Part shown: piece by piece, positions 17,817 through 26,396 of the stretch
Layout of the letters: each line of letters starts with the position of its first letter
Numbering within the stretch: the stretch's first letter is position 1
From: Bacteroidota bacterium
GTDB lineage: Bacteria; Bacteroidota; Bacteroidia; Cytophagales; Cytophagaceae
Assembly (NCBI GenBank): GCA_023392125.1
Contig: JAEVZS010000017.1
Location: 62,001 to 126,000 of the forward strand
Direction: 5' to 3'
DNA: 64,000 nt
Notes under the pieces: generated by a model
The model's input: the letters and a program-made list of their open reading frames with translations, nothing else
What the model was told of the DNA's origin: nothing
Databases searched by the model: none
Translations under genes and position numbers: made by a program

Positions 17817-19664
17817 TTAAACTTTGGCTCTGGTTTGAAGCTCCCAGCCGCCTGCAAGCTTCTCGTTTTTTATTCTGCCCAGCACATTTATATACACTTG
17901 TATTGACTTATTACCTTCCCTCAACTGGGTCGGTTCTACGCCATGGAGCCGATAGTCGCTTTCAATAAACTGTTTAAAAAATGCCTCTATCTGTTCATCA
18001 GGCATTTTTCTCAGAAAATCCACCAGTTTCATTCCCCGGAGATCATCCGCTTTTTTGTACCCGTGCGTTTCGAGAATCACCTTGTTTACATCCTTTATTA
18101 CAGTGGTTTCCTTTAACAGGCGGATCTGTTCCTTTGCGGGCAGATTTATGTCAATTCCTCCATCTTTATGTTCGTATTCTATTATGCCTTCAAAACTGTT
18201 CCGGATATAATCGTGATACTTTTTTTCGCTCTGGTACAGGTCTTCCGATTGCCTGCGTACTTCGGCTTTCAGCTTTTTATTGGCCTCTTTCAGCTTTTTC
18301 CCGGCTTCTTCGAGCTCCTGCTGTTTTTCTTTCAGGTGTTTCTGTTTCTTTCTCAGCTCTTCTTCTTCCTCTTTTTCTTCGGTAATGTCAACAGAGTTGT
18401 TGAGAAACTGTGCTATATGTCCGTTTTTCCTTTTATAGACAATCATTCTTGACAGCAGCCACATAACACTTTTATCGCTGCCCAGAGCTCTGAAAACAAC
18501 ATCGTCAAACTCCCCGTCTTTCAGCTCCGGCAGGCGCTCATTCCGTTTTTCAATCAGCGGCATATCGTCCGGGTGTACTCCTTCTTTTATGATCTCCGAC
18601 AGCTTCTTTTCTTCCAGCTCTTTGCCTGTTTTAAAGCTTCCTTCCCCGGCTTCGTTGGAGAAAATTATATTGTTCTTTTCGAGATCAATAATCTGAATAA
18701 AAGTCTGGGAGTTATTGAGTATTCGTTCCAGCCTTTTCCGATCCTTCCGGATGATTCTGAGCTTTCGCTGCTTTGCTTTCTCCAGGCTGACCTGAATGGA
18801 TGATTTCCAGCCGAGCAGTGCCATAGAGATCAGGTAAGTAGATGCAGCCATGACCGCTGTACCGGAGTTCTGGTCAAATATCCGGTTTTCCTCTCCCTTA
18901 ATCTTGGCAAATCCGATCAGCAGCGGTACAAAAAAGGCCAGGAAGCGCATGAGAAATACATCCGTCGGGCTTTGTCCGATGAGGTATACCATAGTACCTT
19001 TGTAGGGTCTCAGAAAAAGTGTGGCCGAGGAGAGAAACAGCAGGCAGATCGCACTCTGAAAGGTCATAAACAGGTTTCTTATGGCGTTATATATATCATC
19101 GAGGGAGTATATGTATACATATATGGTAAGAAAGGCTATAAAGATGATAAAGTAATTGAGTGTCTGAGGATGTGAGTATATTTTTCGGTTTCTGACATCG
19201 ATAAACAGTATGGAAACAGCCAGCAATAAAGTGCAGAATGAAAAGCTGAGATCCATTCTTCGGTATATATGCTCGATGTTTTCTGACTGCGGAATGGTAA
19301 GCGTTCCTCCAAAGATCAGCCTGTCCAGGTCTATATTGATATCGAACATGAATCCGGTCAGCCGGCTTGTGCTTATCAGCAGCACGATAATACAAAGTAT
19401 GTTTGAAATCCTTCTGAATGGTGGTCCCGGATCTTCGTTTCGTTTGCACCATAGTGCGATACATAATAAGATAATGGTGATAGAGGCAAGCGGATTCATC
19501 ACCACCAGCCCAGGGGCCAGCTTTGTCAGAAACTGGTAATGCGTATACCGGATAACGAGTGTGGCAATAGGAATAAGCGCACTGATCACGCAGAACCATT
19601 TTCCCATACGGATCAATGATGCTACGGTATCCTTGTTGGCAAGCCTGCTGTCTGTTTTTCCCAT
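17817..19664 (-). CDS. Membrane PAS-domain sensor without output domain, paralogue 2
   Basis: 615 residues, with the same plan as its neighbours: about eight membrane segments (residues 15-290), PAS domain (about 310-430, ending NNSVDITEEKEEEEEL), coiled coil (430-480), second PAS-like domain (about 485-610), and no output domain. It is very close to paralogue 3, with long identical stretches in the membrane part and linker (for example RLERILNNSQT). This indicates a recent duplication. It lies 88 bp from paralogue 1 and 104 bp from paralogue 3 on the same strand, so all three could be co-transcribed. Confidence 0.8.
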   Translation of the reverse strand: MGKTDSRLANKDTVASLIRMGKWFCVISALIPIATLVIRYTHYQFLTKLAPGLVVMNPLASITIILLCIALWCKRNEDPGPPFRRISNILCIIVLLISTSRLTGFMFDINIDLDRLIFGGTLTIPQSENIEHIYRRMDLSFSFCTLLLAVSILFIDVRNRKIYSHPQTLNYFIIFIAFLTIYVYIYSLDDIYNAIRNLFMTFQSAICLLFLSSATLFLRPYKGTMVYLIGQSPTDVFLMRFLAFFVPLLIGFAKIKGEENRIFDQNSGTAVMAASTYLISMALLGWKSSIQVSLEKAKQRKLRIIRKDRKRLERILNNSQTFIQIIDLEKNNIIFSNEAGEGSFKTGKELEEKKLSEIIKEGVHPDDMPLIEKRNERLPELKDGEFDDVVFRALGSDKSVMWLLSRMIVYKRKNGHIAQFLNNSVDITEEKEEEEELRKKQKHLKEKQQELEEAGKKLKEANKKLKAEVRRQSEDLYQSEKKYHDYIRNSFEGIIEYEHKDGGIDINLPAKEQIRLLKETTVIKDVNKVILETHGYKKADDLRGMKLVDFLRKMPDEQIEAFFKQFIESDYRLHGVEPTQLREGNKSIQVYINVLGRIKNEKLAGGWELQTRAKV

Positions 19665-19768
19665 TTTTTATACTATCGTTATACTCACGAGGCCGATTGA
19701 AATCAGGTACCGTATCCGGCTGTTTAATTGTGTTGTTTTATCAATACCGCAAATCGCTGATGATCGCC

Positions 19769-21625
19769 TCATGCCCGCCTGATCGGGTGTTTTGTCTGGA
19801 CCTCCCAGTATTTGACCAGCTTTTTTTCCTTGATGATTCCGATCACATTTATAAATACCTTGATTGGATCACCCTTGTGCCTTATCTGCATAGGCTCGGC
19901 TCCGATCAGCCGGTAGCCGGATCTGACAAACTGTGTAAAGAAACCGATCATCTCTTTTTCCGGAACTTTCAGAAATTCGGTCAGCTTCATACCCTTTAGC
20001 TGATCCGGACTCTCGTATCCATGAGTGCGGACTATGACGTCGTTTACTTCTTCGATCACGATCCGGTCCTTAAAAAGCTCGATCATCTCTTCCGGCGAAA
20101 GTCCGGTATCAATATCGCCTCCTTTGTTCCTGAACTGGATTATACCTTCAAAGCTTGTCCGGATATAGTCGTGATACTTTTTTTCGCTCTGGTACAGGTC
20201 TTCCGATTGCTTGCGTACTTCGGCATGCAGCTTCTCATTGACCTCTTTCAGCTTTTTCCCGGCTTCTTCGAGCTCCTGCTGCTTTTTTTTCAGTTGTTTC
20301 TGCTTTTTTTTCAGCTCCTCTTCTTCCAGCTTTTCTTCGGTAATGTCAATAGCATTGCTAAGATATTGTGCGATACGTCCGTTTTCTTCCCTTTTGTAGA
20401 CGATCACTCTTGACAGCAGCCAGATTACATTTTTATCCTCGTCCACATTTCTGAAGACTTCATCATCGACTTCATTGTCTTTCAGCTTTGCCAGCCGCTC
20501 GAATCGCTTCTCTACTATTGGCATATCCTCCGGATGGACTGATTTTTTTACTCTGTCTGATATTTTTGTCCCTTCGATATTTTTGCTTCCTTTAAAGCTT
20601 CCTTTTCCGGTTGCGTTGGAAAAAACTACATTGTCCTTTTCGAGATCGATAATCTGAATATAGGTCTGTGAGTTGTTGAGTATCCGTTCCAGCCTTTTCC
20701 GATCCTTCCGGATGATTCTGAGCTTTCGCTGTTTTGCTTTCTCCAGGCTGACCTGAATGGATGATTTCCAGCCGAGCAGAGCCATGGAAATCAGGTAGGT
20801 AGATGCAGCCATGACTGCTGTACCGGAGTTCTGGTCAAATATCCGGTTTTCCTCTCCCTTGATTTTGGCATATCCGATCAGCAGGGGTACAAAAAAGGCC
20901 AGGAAACGCATGAGAAACACATCCGTCGGGCTTTGTCCGATGAGGTATACCATAGTGCCTTTGTAGGGTCTCAGAAAGAGTATGGCCGAGGAGAGAAACA
21001 GCAGGCAGACCGCGCTCTGCAGGGACATCAGCACATGCCTGAGCGCTGTAGGGAGATCGTGGAGAGAATATATGTATACATATATGGTAAGAAAGGCTAT
21101 AAAGATGATAAAGTAATTGAGTGTCTGCGGATGTGAGTATATTTTCCGGTTTTTGACATCAATAAATAATATGGAGACAGCCAGAAGCAAGGTACAAAAA
21201 GAAAAGCTGAGGTCCATTCTGCGGTATATATTCTCAATATTGTCCATCTCCGGCACGGAAAGGCTTTGCCGGAAGACTATCCGGTCCAGATCAATATTGA
21301 TGTCAAAAATAAATCCGATAAACCGGCTTATGCATATCAGCAGTACGATGATACAAAGAGTGTTTGAGATCTTTCTGAACGTTGGTTCGGGATCTTCATT
21401 TCGTTTGCACCACAGCGCGATACACAGCAGTATGGTGGTAATAGAGGCAAGTGGATTCATCACCACCAGTCCCGGAGCCAGATTTGTCAGAAACTGATAG
21501 TGTGTATACCGGATCAAGAATATAGCGACGGGAATAAGCACACTGATCACGCAAAACCACTTTCCCATACGGATCAGTGAAGCTACGGTATCCTTGTTGG
21601 CAAGTCTGCTGTCTTTTTTTCCCAT
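19769..21625 (-). CDS. Membrane PAS-domain sensor without output domain, paralogue 3
   Basis: 618 residues from the ATG at 21625, chosen because it gives the same MGKxDSRLANKDTV start as paralogue 2; an in-frame ATG at 21649 is possible. Domain order is the same: multi-spanning membrane region, PAS, coiled coil, PAS-like C-terminus, no effector domain. It is the first gene of the tandem array in the direction of transcription. The N-terminal halves of copies 2 and 3 are more alike than their PAS domains, which suggests that the sensing part diverges under different selection from the membrane part. Confidence 0.8.
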   Translation of the reverse strand: MGKKDSRLANKDTVASLIRMGKWFCVISVLIPVAIFLIRYTHYQFLTNLAPGLVVMNPLASITTILLCIALWCKRNEDPEPTFRKISNTLCIIVLLICISRFIGFIFDINIDLDRIVFRQSLSVPEMDNIENIYRRMDLSFSFCTLLLAVSILFIDVKNRKIYSHPQTLNYFIIFIAFLTIYVYIYSLHDLPTALRHVLMSLQSAVCLLFLSSAILFLRPYKGTMVYLIGQSPTDVFLMRFLAFFVPLLIGYAKIKGEENRIFDQNSGTAVMAASTYLISMALLGWKSSIQVSLEKAKQRKLRIIRKDRKRLERILNNSQTYIQIIDLEKDNVVFSNATGKGSFKGSKNIEGTKISDRVKKSVHPEDMPIVEKRFERLAKLKDNEVDDEVFRNVDEDKNVIWLLSRVIVYKREENGRIAQYLSNAIDITEEKLEEEELKKKQKQLKKKQQELEEAGKKLKEVNEKLHAEVRKQSEDLYQSEKKYHDYIRTSFEGIIQFRNKGGDIDTGLSPEEMIELFKDRIVIEEVNDVIVRTHGYESPDQLKGMKLTEFLKVPEKEMIGFFTQFVRSGYRLIGAEPMQIRHKGDPIKVFINVIGIIKEKKLVKYWEVQTKHPIRRA

Positions 21626-21894
21626 CGTTAAAAAAAATAATTTCAGCATTATAACCGGACTATAAACAAATGGTTGAAAATCGCCGGCAGAAAAGAAGAT
21701 GTCTTTTGACGATTGATTGCAGTGTAATAAACGTTTGCATTGATATTTACAAGGTTAAATACGTTATTCAATGTGTTTAATTTCTGGTTTTTATATATCA
21801 TTTTTGTGCCGTACCATCTGCTATCTTCAGTCAGTTGATAAAATAGACAGGCCCCGCTTTAAAGAAATTGGCTTTGGGTTTTGAAGCTTCCGAT

Positions 21895-21996
21895 ATCCCC
21901 GGTTTTTCCGGTTGGATGTGCACAGCAAGAGCATAAGGTAGGACCGTTGCCGGTGCTTTCCTGACGTTTGTGTGAGCACAAACCCAAACCGGGGAT
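21895..21996 (+). ncRNA. Candidate structured RNA, about 100 nt, family not recognised
   Basis: An outer perfect 11-bp stem ATCCCCGGTTT (21895-21905) / AAACCGGGGAT (21986-21996) closes a region with an inner perfect 7-bp hairpin GTTTGTG-TGAG-CACAAAC (21966-21983) and a small ACCG-TTGC-CGGT stem near 21943-21954. This is a multi-branched fold typical of riboswitches or small RNAs. It does not match riboswitch or SRP RNA consensus that I can recall. The narK promoter appears to lie downstream of it, so it is either an independent small RNA or a leader only for a longer transcript. The strand is not certain. Confidence 0.4.
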
Positions 21997-22034
21997 AATT
22001 AGCACCAGCTGTAAATTACCGTTTCGCAAAAAAA

Positions 22035-22054
22035 TACGTAGGTAAAAATACGTA
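22035..22054. promoter_or_regulatory. Crp/Fnr-like operator TACGTA-N8-TACGTA upstream of narK
   Basis: Two TACGTA half-sites at 22035-22040 and 22049-22054 form GTA-N8-TAC, the spacing bound by dimeric Crp/Fnr-superfamily regulators (NtcA-type GTAN8TAC). The centre is about 42 bp upstream of the start predicted from the -7 element, which is the class II activator position, and no good -33 box is present. Activation of the transporter by a Crp/Fnr protein is therefore likely; which regulator is not known. Confidence 0.55.
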
Positions 22055-22073
22055 AATATTGAAATATATTTCT

Positions 22074-22081
22074 TAGGTTTG
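22074..22081 (+). promoter_or_regulatory. -7 element of the narK promoter
   Basis: TAGGTTTG matches the Bacteroidota TAnnTTTG -7 consensus. The expected -33 TTTG is missing at the right distance; the TACGTA operator occupies that position, which is consistent with an activator-dependent promoter. Confidence 0.55.
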
Positions 22082-22127
22082 CATCCGTACAGTTACAGAG
22101 ATGTTTTTAGCAAACCATTTATAGCCC

Positions 22128-23471
22128 ATGCTTTCTAACCAAAAGGCAACCAGAATAAACCTGCTTGATTTTAAGAGTGTACCCATGAGGGCTTTTCACA
22201 ATGCCTGGTTTGCATTCTTTTTGTGCTTTTTCGGCTGGTTCGGTATTGCGCCGCTCATGCCTGTCATTCGGGAAGAGTTGCAGCTTAGTCAGGCGCAGAT
22301 TGCAAACAGCATCATCGCATCAGTGGCCATTACTGTTATAGCCAGGCTTCTTATCGGCTATCTTTGTGATAAATATGGTCCGAGGATAACATATACTTTT
22401 TTACTGATCGGCGGTTCGCTGCCGGTCATGTGCATCGGGCTTGCCGACAGCTACGAAACCTTTTTGCTGTTCAGGCTGAGTATAGGAATAATCGGCGCTT
22501 CTTTTGTCATTACCCAGTTTCATACCTCGGTGATGTTTGCTCCCAATATTGTCGGAACTGCCAATGCTACTTCGGCAGGCTGGGGCAATCTCGGCGGCGG
22601 AGTAACCCAGATGGTGATGCCGCTGATCTTTTCCGTACTGATCGGATTTGGTCTGGCCGAATCGCAGGCATGGAGGGTAGCGATGATTTTTCCGGGGGCG
22701 GCCTTGCTGCTGATGGGGATCCTGTATTACAGATATACCCTGGATACACCCGCCGGAAATTTTTCCGATCTGAAAAAAGAAGACCTCAGTCTTGCCAGAA
22801 AGCCTGCCGGAAACTTCTTTGATGCGGTAAAAGACAGGAGAGTATGGATCTTGTTTGTCCTGTACGGAGCCTGCTTTGGAGTCGAGCTGACAATAAATAA
22901 TGTCGCTGCCATTTATTTTATGGACAGCTTCTCGCTGGATCTGAAAACAGCCGGAATAATTGCAGGCTTGTTTGGCTCGATGAACATCTTTGCCAGAAGC
23001 TTGGGCGGTATATTCGGTGACCGCTACGGTGTGTGGTATGGCCTGAAAGGCAGAGTATATTTTCTGGGACTGGTGCTGTTGCTGGAAGGTATTATGCTGG
23101 TGCTGTTTTCCAGAATGAACCTGTTTGCCCCGGCGGTTTGCATATATATCGTTTTCAGCCTCTTTGTGAATATGTCGGCAGGGGCAACCTATTCGGTAGT
23201 GCCGTTTGTCAACAAAAAAGCGCTTGGCGCTATATCCGGGATCGTAGGAGCCGGCGGAAATCTCGGGGCTGTTGCAGCGGGTTTCCTTTTCAAATCATAT
23301 CCTTACGGCCAGGCGCTGTTTTATCTGGGATTGATCGTTACAGCCGTTTCCGTGCTGACGTTGCTGATAAAGTTTAGTGTGACAGACGAAGCAGAAGCTA
23401 AAAAAGATCTGGATGCCCTGTATATCGAACCTGGAGTAAAACGAACTGATAAGACCTTACAAACAGCCTAA
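22128..23471 (+). CDS. narK: Nitrate/nitrite transporter, NarK family (MFS)
   Basis: 447 residues with about twelve membrane segments, the usual size for NarK1-like transporters. Family features are the start motif FxLCFFGWFGIAPLMPVI, an MFS loop GYLCDKYGPR, and the nitrate-signature-like Gly-rich helices GWGNLGGGVTQ (about residue 150) and GIVGAGGNLGA (about residue 370). It should move nitrate and/or nitrite across the inner membrane for assimilation or respiration; the direction cannot be told from sequence. No nitrate or nitrite reductase gene is adjacent. The gene is preceded by an operator typical of Crp/Fnr control and followed by a strong terminator, so it is monocistronic. Confidence 0.9.
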   Translation: MLSNQKATRINLLDFKSVPMRAFHNAWFAFFLCFFGWFGIAPLMPVIREELQLSQAQIANSIIASVAITVIARLLIGYLCDKYGPRITYTFLLIGGSLPVMCIGLADSYETFLLFRLSIGIIGASFVITQFHTSVMFAPNIVGTANATSAGWGNLGGGVTQMVMPLIFSVLIGFGLAESQAWRVAMIFPGAALLLMGILYYRYTLDTPAGNFSDLKKEDLSLARKPAGNFFDAVKDRRVWILFVLYGACFGVELTINNVAAIYFMDSFSLDLKTAGIIAGLFGSMNIFARSLGGIFGDRYGVWYGLKGRVYFLGLVLLLEGIMLVLFSRMNLFAPAVCIYIVFSLFVNMSAGATYSVVPFVNKKALGAISGIVGAGGNLGAVAAGFLFKSYPYGQALFYLGLIVTAVSVLTLLIKFSVTDEAEAKKDLDALYIEPGVKRTDKTLQTA

Positions 23472-23515
23472 TGGCTGAGAAGATTAGTTTTTGTGTTTTT
23501 TATTTTGAGATGCGA

Positions 23516-23547
23516 GGCTGCTGTAAAAAGCAGCCTCTTTTTTTTCA
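23516..23547 (+). terminator. Strong terminator after narK
   Basis: A perfect nine-pair stem GAGGCTGCT/AGCAGCCTC with loop GTAAAA is followed by eight T residues. Confidence 0.95.
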
Positions 23548-23730
23548 TGCAGGCAAAACGGAAGAGTCAGCATAATACAGCCGATCAGTGTGCGGCAATT
23601 CAGGTTGATTTTTCCGGGATACCTCGTACTTCAGTTTAAAGACACCAGATTATTTCCATTTTGCCGGGCAGCCTCTACATTTGTAGTTTTGAAAGTTTGG
23701 TACAGTTCGCCGCGACTGTTCAGAATCTGC

Positions 23731-25941
23731 TTATCGAAACAGGCCACCAGGATTCAAACAAACCTCGAGCAGTCCAAAATGCCATAACAGCAGAGCTATA
23801 ATGCCTGCAATTGTTATAAGATAAAGAGCTTTAAGCCAGAGGGGTAATCCTTTCTTCGCAAAAGGATCTCTCATGTCCAGCTTCGAATTTTTCGGCAGTC
23901 GCACCAGATGTGTCAATGTATTTCCAAAGGTAATATTGACCAGCGCTCTGGCATTGATTGCCCAGCCGTTGGCATCCAGCAGAGGCGCCAGATTGCGTTT
24001 ACGCAGCTTGAGCCAGGCGATAAACATGGATGGTCCCGAAACAACCAGCAATAAGCCGATGATCGCCAAAGGCATTTTCCAGATGGACAGACCCAGAAAT
24101 CCTGCAATAAAGGAGGCCAATACCGTACCGATGGCTCCCAATGCCATTCCGATTGCGGCGAATATTCCTACAAACTTGCCAATGTCAAAAGGCTGAGCCG
24201 GGGATTTTGGCGCTTCGGGAGCAGCGGCCGGAGTGGCTATTAAGGATTGAGACTCAGCGGCTGCTGTAGTCTGTTCGATTTTACCTGTAGCCTCGCTGGT
24301 AATCTGGTCTTCCTTGGACGACGCAAATTTATTGGCCTGCGTTTCGATAAACTGTATAAGCTTACGGTACGGAGACCAGAAAGCCTGGCGGATGCTGATC
24401 GGGTTTTCTACAATTTTTGTAATGGTAGCATCCCAGTCATTGCCCTGGCGGTCATAGAACAGCGCGTTTCTGCCCACCATCAGATTGTCGATATCTCCAT
24501 TGGTGACAGCAGCGACTATAGTCATTTTTTTATTCAGGGTTTTGGAGGAGCAATCGCAATACAACAGGTACATGCCGCTTTGTCCCGCCATCAGATTGTG
24601 CTTCGCCATATCGTTTACCTCAATGCACAGGTCGCAGCTGCGCTGGTCGATATAGAGTCGTCCGGCTTCAAAAACAGCGCGGGCATCGGGATCGTAAAAA
24701 TCATGAAAAGTTACAAAGTTTCTGAGCAGCGTATACAAGTCCCGCTTGTATCGGAGAAGCTTGTCTACGGCAAATATATTGCTGGCTTCTGCCTCCAGCG
24801 CTTGGTCTTTTTCGATGAGTTGAAAAATAGCTTCTTTATGGTTCTGGGTCAGAATATTTCTGATGGTTTCCAGTCCGAGCGGCTCGACGATGGCTCCGGC
24901 TTTTTGTTCTTTCCAGGCGGTATAAGCGGAGAACATATCAGCGACTTTATTCCAGTCATCTTCTGTCAGCGCCTGCTTTTCAGGGAAAACCGAAGCTACA
25001 ACGTCCTTATGGAACCGGAGAATACGTTTTTCCCAGGCCGGATTCAGTCCGTTTTTCAGAGACAGAGGTTTTCCAGCCTCTATTTTTGCCAGCGGGTAGC
25101 CCGCGATTTCGTCTAGGCAGGTCGTGACGTCTTTGCTGCTGATAGCCGCCAGTCGCTCGGTAAGCGCGTTGAGCACAATAGTGGATTCGGGATCAAAACC
25201 TGCCAGCCGGCAGCGCAGAAAATAATCATCTACCTTTGACCGTATGGCGATAAACTGCTCAAACATCGCTTCGGTACTGTCACCAAAGGGCAAAACAGTA
25301 TCCTTGTCGCTTTCGGCCAGCGCATGCCAGGAAGAGTAGTTCGCACACTCGGTGTAAAAGGTTTCGGTCAGCTCCTGGTTGATGCCGGGAGCGCCGCTTC
25401 GGTCTTCAGCCGAACCTACAGTAGTGATACAGGCTTCAATCGTTGCTTTTATCTGATCATCATCGCTGGATTCAGGAGTAATGATTCCGTCCCCGTTAAA
25501 TTTTGTCTGGGAAAAGATCGCGATGGTATCTGCTGTATCGCTGGCAGATATGAATTCTGCATCGTGTTTGAGCAGGTTGGTCAGTATCTGCTTTGCAGAA
25601 GACAGCATTCGTACGCCCTCTTCGCTGTTGGTCTGAATAAGATTTAGCGGTAGCTCGGGAGTGTTTTGCAGCAGTACATCCGGATTGGTTACCATGGCGC
25701 AGGCCCATTCCACTGCCTGAAGAATTTCGGGTACGCGTACTCTTCCATCGTTGTCCGTATCGAGTAGCCGCAAGGTTGCTTCATCGATTTCCAGCCCCTG
25801 TACCGGACAGCTCAGAGCAGTCCACAGTTTCTGATCCAGGTCTCGCAGGTGAAGAAGATCTGCTCCGGACTCCAGGTTGACCCTGTTGACACCGCCTACA
25901 CGGGAGAACTTCCATCTATGTTGTTGGGATGGCTTTTCCAT
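23731..25941 (-). CDS. Large EF-hand-containing membrane protein of unknown function
   Basis: 736 residues. Near the N-terminus is a canonical EF-hand loop DTDNDGRVRVPE (D1, D3, D5, G6, V8, E12), and a weaker one containing NGDGIITPE lies near residue 155. The centre is soluble and mostly helical with no motif I recognise. The C-terminus has an Ala/Pro-rich linker (about 550-590), two or three membrane segments (about 593-660: GKFVGIFAAIGMALGAIGTV, IWKMPLAIIGLLLVVSG) and a final helix near residue 715-730 that ends just before the stop. There is no signal peptide, so the long N-terminal part is probably cytoplasmic and anchored at its C-terminus. A calcium-responsive role is plausible but unproven. 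It is a single gene with its own promoter region. Confidence 0.75.
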   Translation of the reverse strand: MEKPSQQHRWKFSRVGGVNRVNLESGADLLHLRDLDQKLWTALSCPVQGLEIDEATLRLLDTDNDGRVRVPEILQAVEWACAMVTNPDVLLQNTPELPLNLIQTNSEEGVRMLSSAKQILTNLLKHDAEFISASDTADTIAIFSQTKFNGDGIITPESSDDDQIKATIEACITTVGSAEDRSGAPGINQELTETFYTECANYSSWHALAESDKDTVLPFGDSTEAMFEQFIAIRSKVDDYFLRCRLAGFDPESTIVLNALTERLAAISSKDVTTCLDEIAGYPLAKIEAGKPLSLKNGLNPAWEKRILRFHKDVVASVFPEKQALTEDDWNKVADMFSAYTAWKEQKAGAIVEPLGLETIRNILTQNHKEAIFQLIEKDQALEAEASNIFAVDKLLRYKRDLYTLLRNFVTFHDFYDPDARAVFEAGRLYIDQRSCDLCIEVNDMAKHNLMAGQSGMYLLYCDCSSKTLNKKMTIVAAVTNGDIDNLMVGRNALFYDRQGNDWDATITKIVENPISIRQAFWSPYRKLIQFIETQANKFASSKEDQITSEATGKIEQTTAAAESQSLIATPAAAPEAPKSPAQPFDIGKFVGIFAAIGMALGAIGTVLASFIAGFLGLSIWKMPLAIIGLLLVVSGPSMFIAWLKLRKRNLAPLLDANGWAINARALVNITFGNTLTHLVRLPKNSKLDMRDPFAKKGLPLWLKALYLITIAGIIALLLWHFGLLEVCLNPGGLFR

Positions 25942-26396
25942 TGGGATTGTATTAATTTGAGGCGCAATTTATCAAAAATACCATAGGGGAGCAATGGCAC
26001 GGAGCGCAGCCGTTCCGGTATTTTTCTGGTTTCTGATGTTCGTGGAAAGAAAGGATGGATTCGTCATGGTTTTATTTATGATGAGGAGACTGACCGAAAC
26101 GAACCATTGTTCTTTAATATAGAAAAATACAGTTACCGAACCATTTTTTTATAATCTGCCCGGAGAACTTCCGGATAGAGGTTTCATTGGTAAAAAATGC
26201 AGATCAGATGACGTCTTCCGCGATATTTCTCGTTTTCGACATTTTTTTGTTATTAACTTTTAACAACTGTTTCTGTAAAATACTACATTTGTGATTGTTT
26301 TGCGGTCCGTTTATTATAATAATCATTAATGCTTCTTGTGGACGGGCTCATGAAGCGATCAGATAAGATCCTGAGAATAATTTGAAACATATTAAT
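25942..26396. other. Divergent intergenic region
   Basis: About 450 bp between the EF-hand gene and the beta-helix gene. Apart from a -7-like TACATTTG at 26284-26291 I see no gene or strong hairpin. Confidence 0.5.
26284..26291 (+). promoter_or_regulatory. -7 element for the beta-helix gene
   Basis: TACATTTG matches TAnnTTTG about 105 bp upstream of the ATG; the -33 partner is weak. Confidence 0.4.

Larger units (their letters stand above)
21626..22127. other. Long regulatory intergenic region between the PAS array and narK
   Basis: Divergent intergenic region of about 500 bp. It contains a strongly structured element (21895-21996), a double TACGTA operator (22035-22054) and a -7 element (22074-22081) for the transporter gene. 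The part nearest the PAS array (21626-21890) is AT-rich with no structure I can name. Confidence 0.6.

Noticed and set aside
21895..21996. 4.5S/SRP RNA or a known riboswitch
   Set aside because: The conserved SRP GGAAG loop and riboswitch consensus cores that I can recall are absent; kept only as an unassigned structured element.
23590..23787. 65-codon open frame with a TACATTTG just inside it
   Set aside because: The motif lacks a -33 partner and the frame overlaps the end of the EF-hand gene without protein features.
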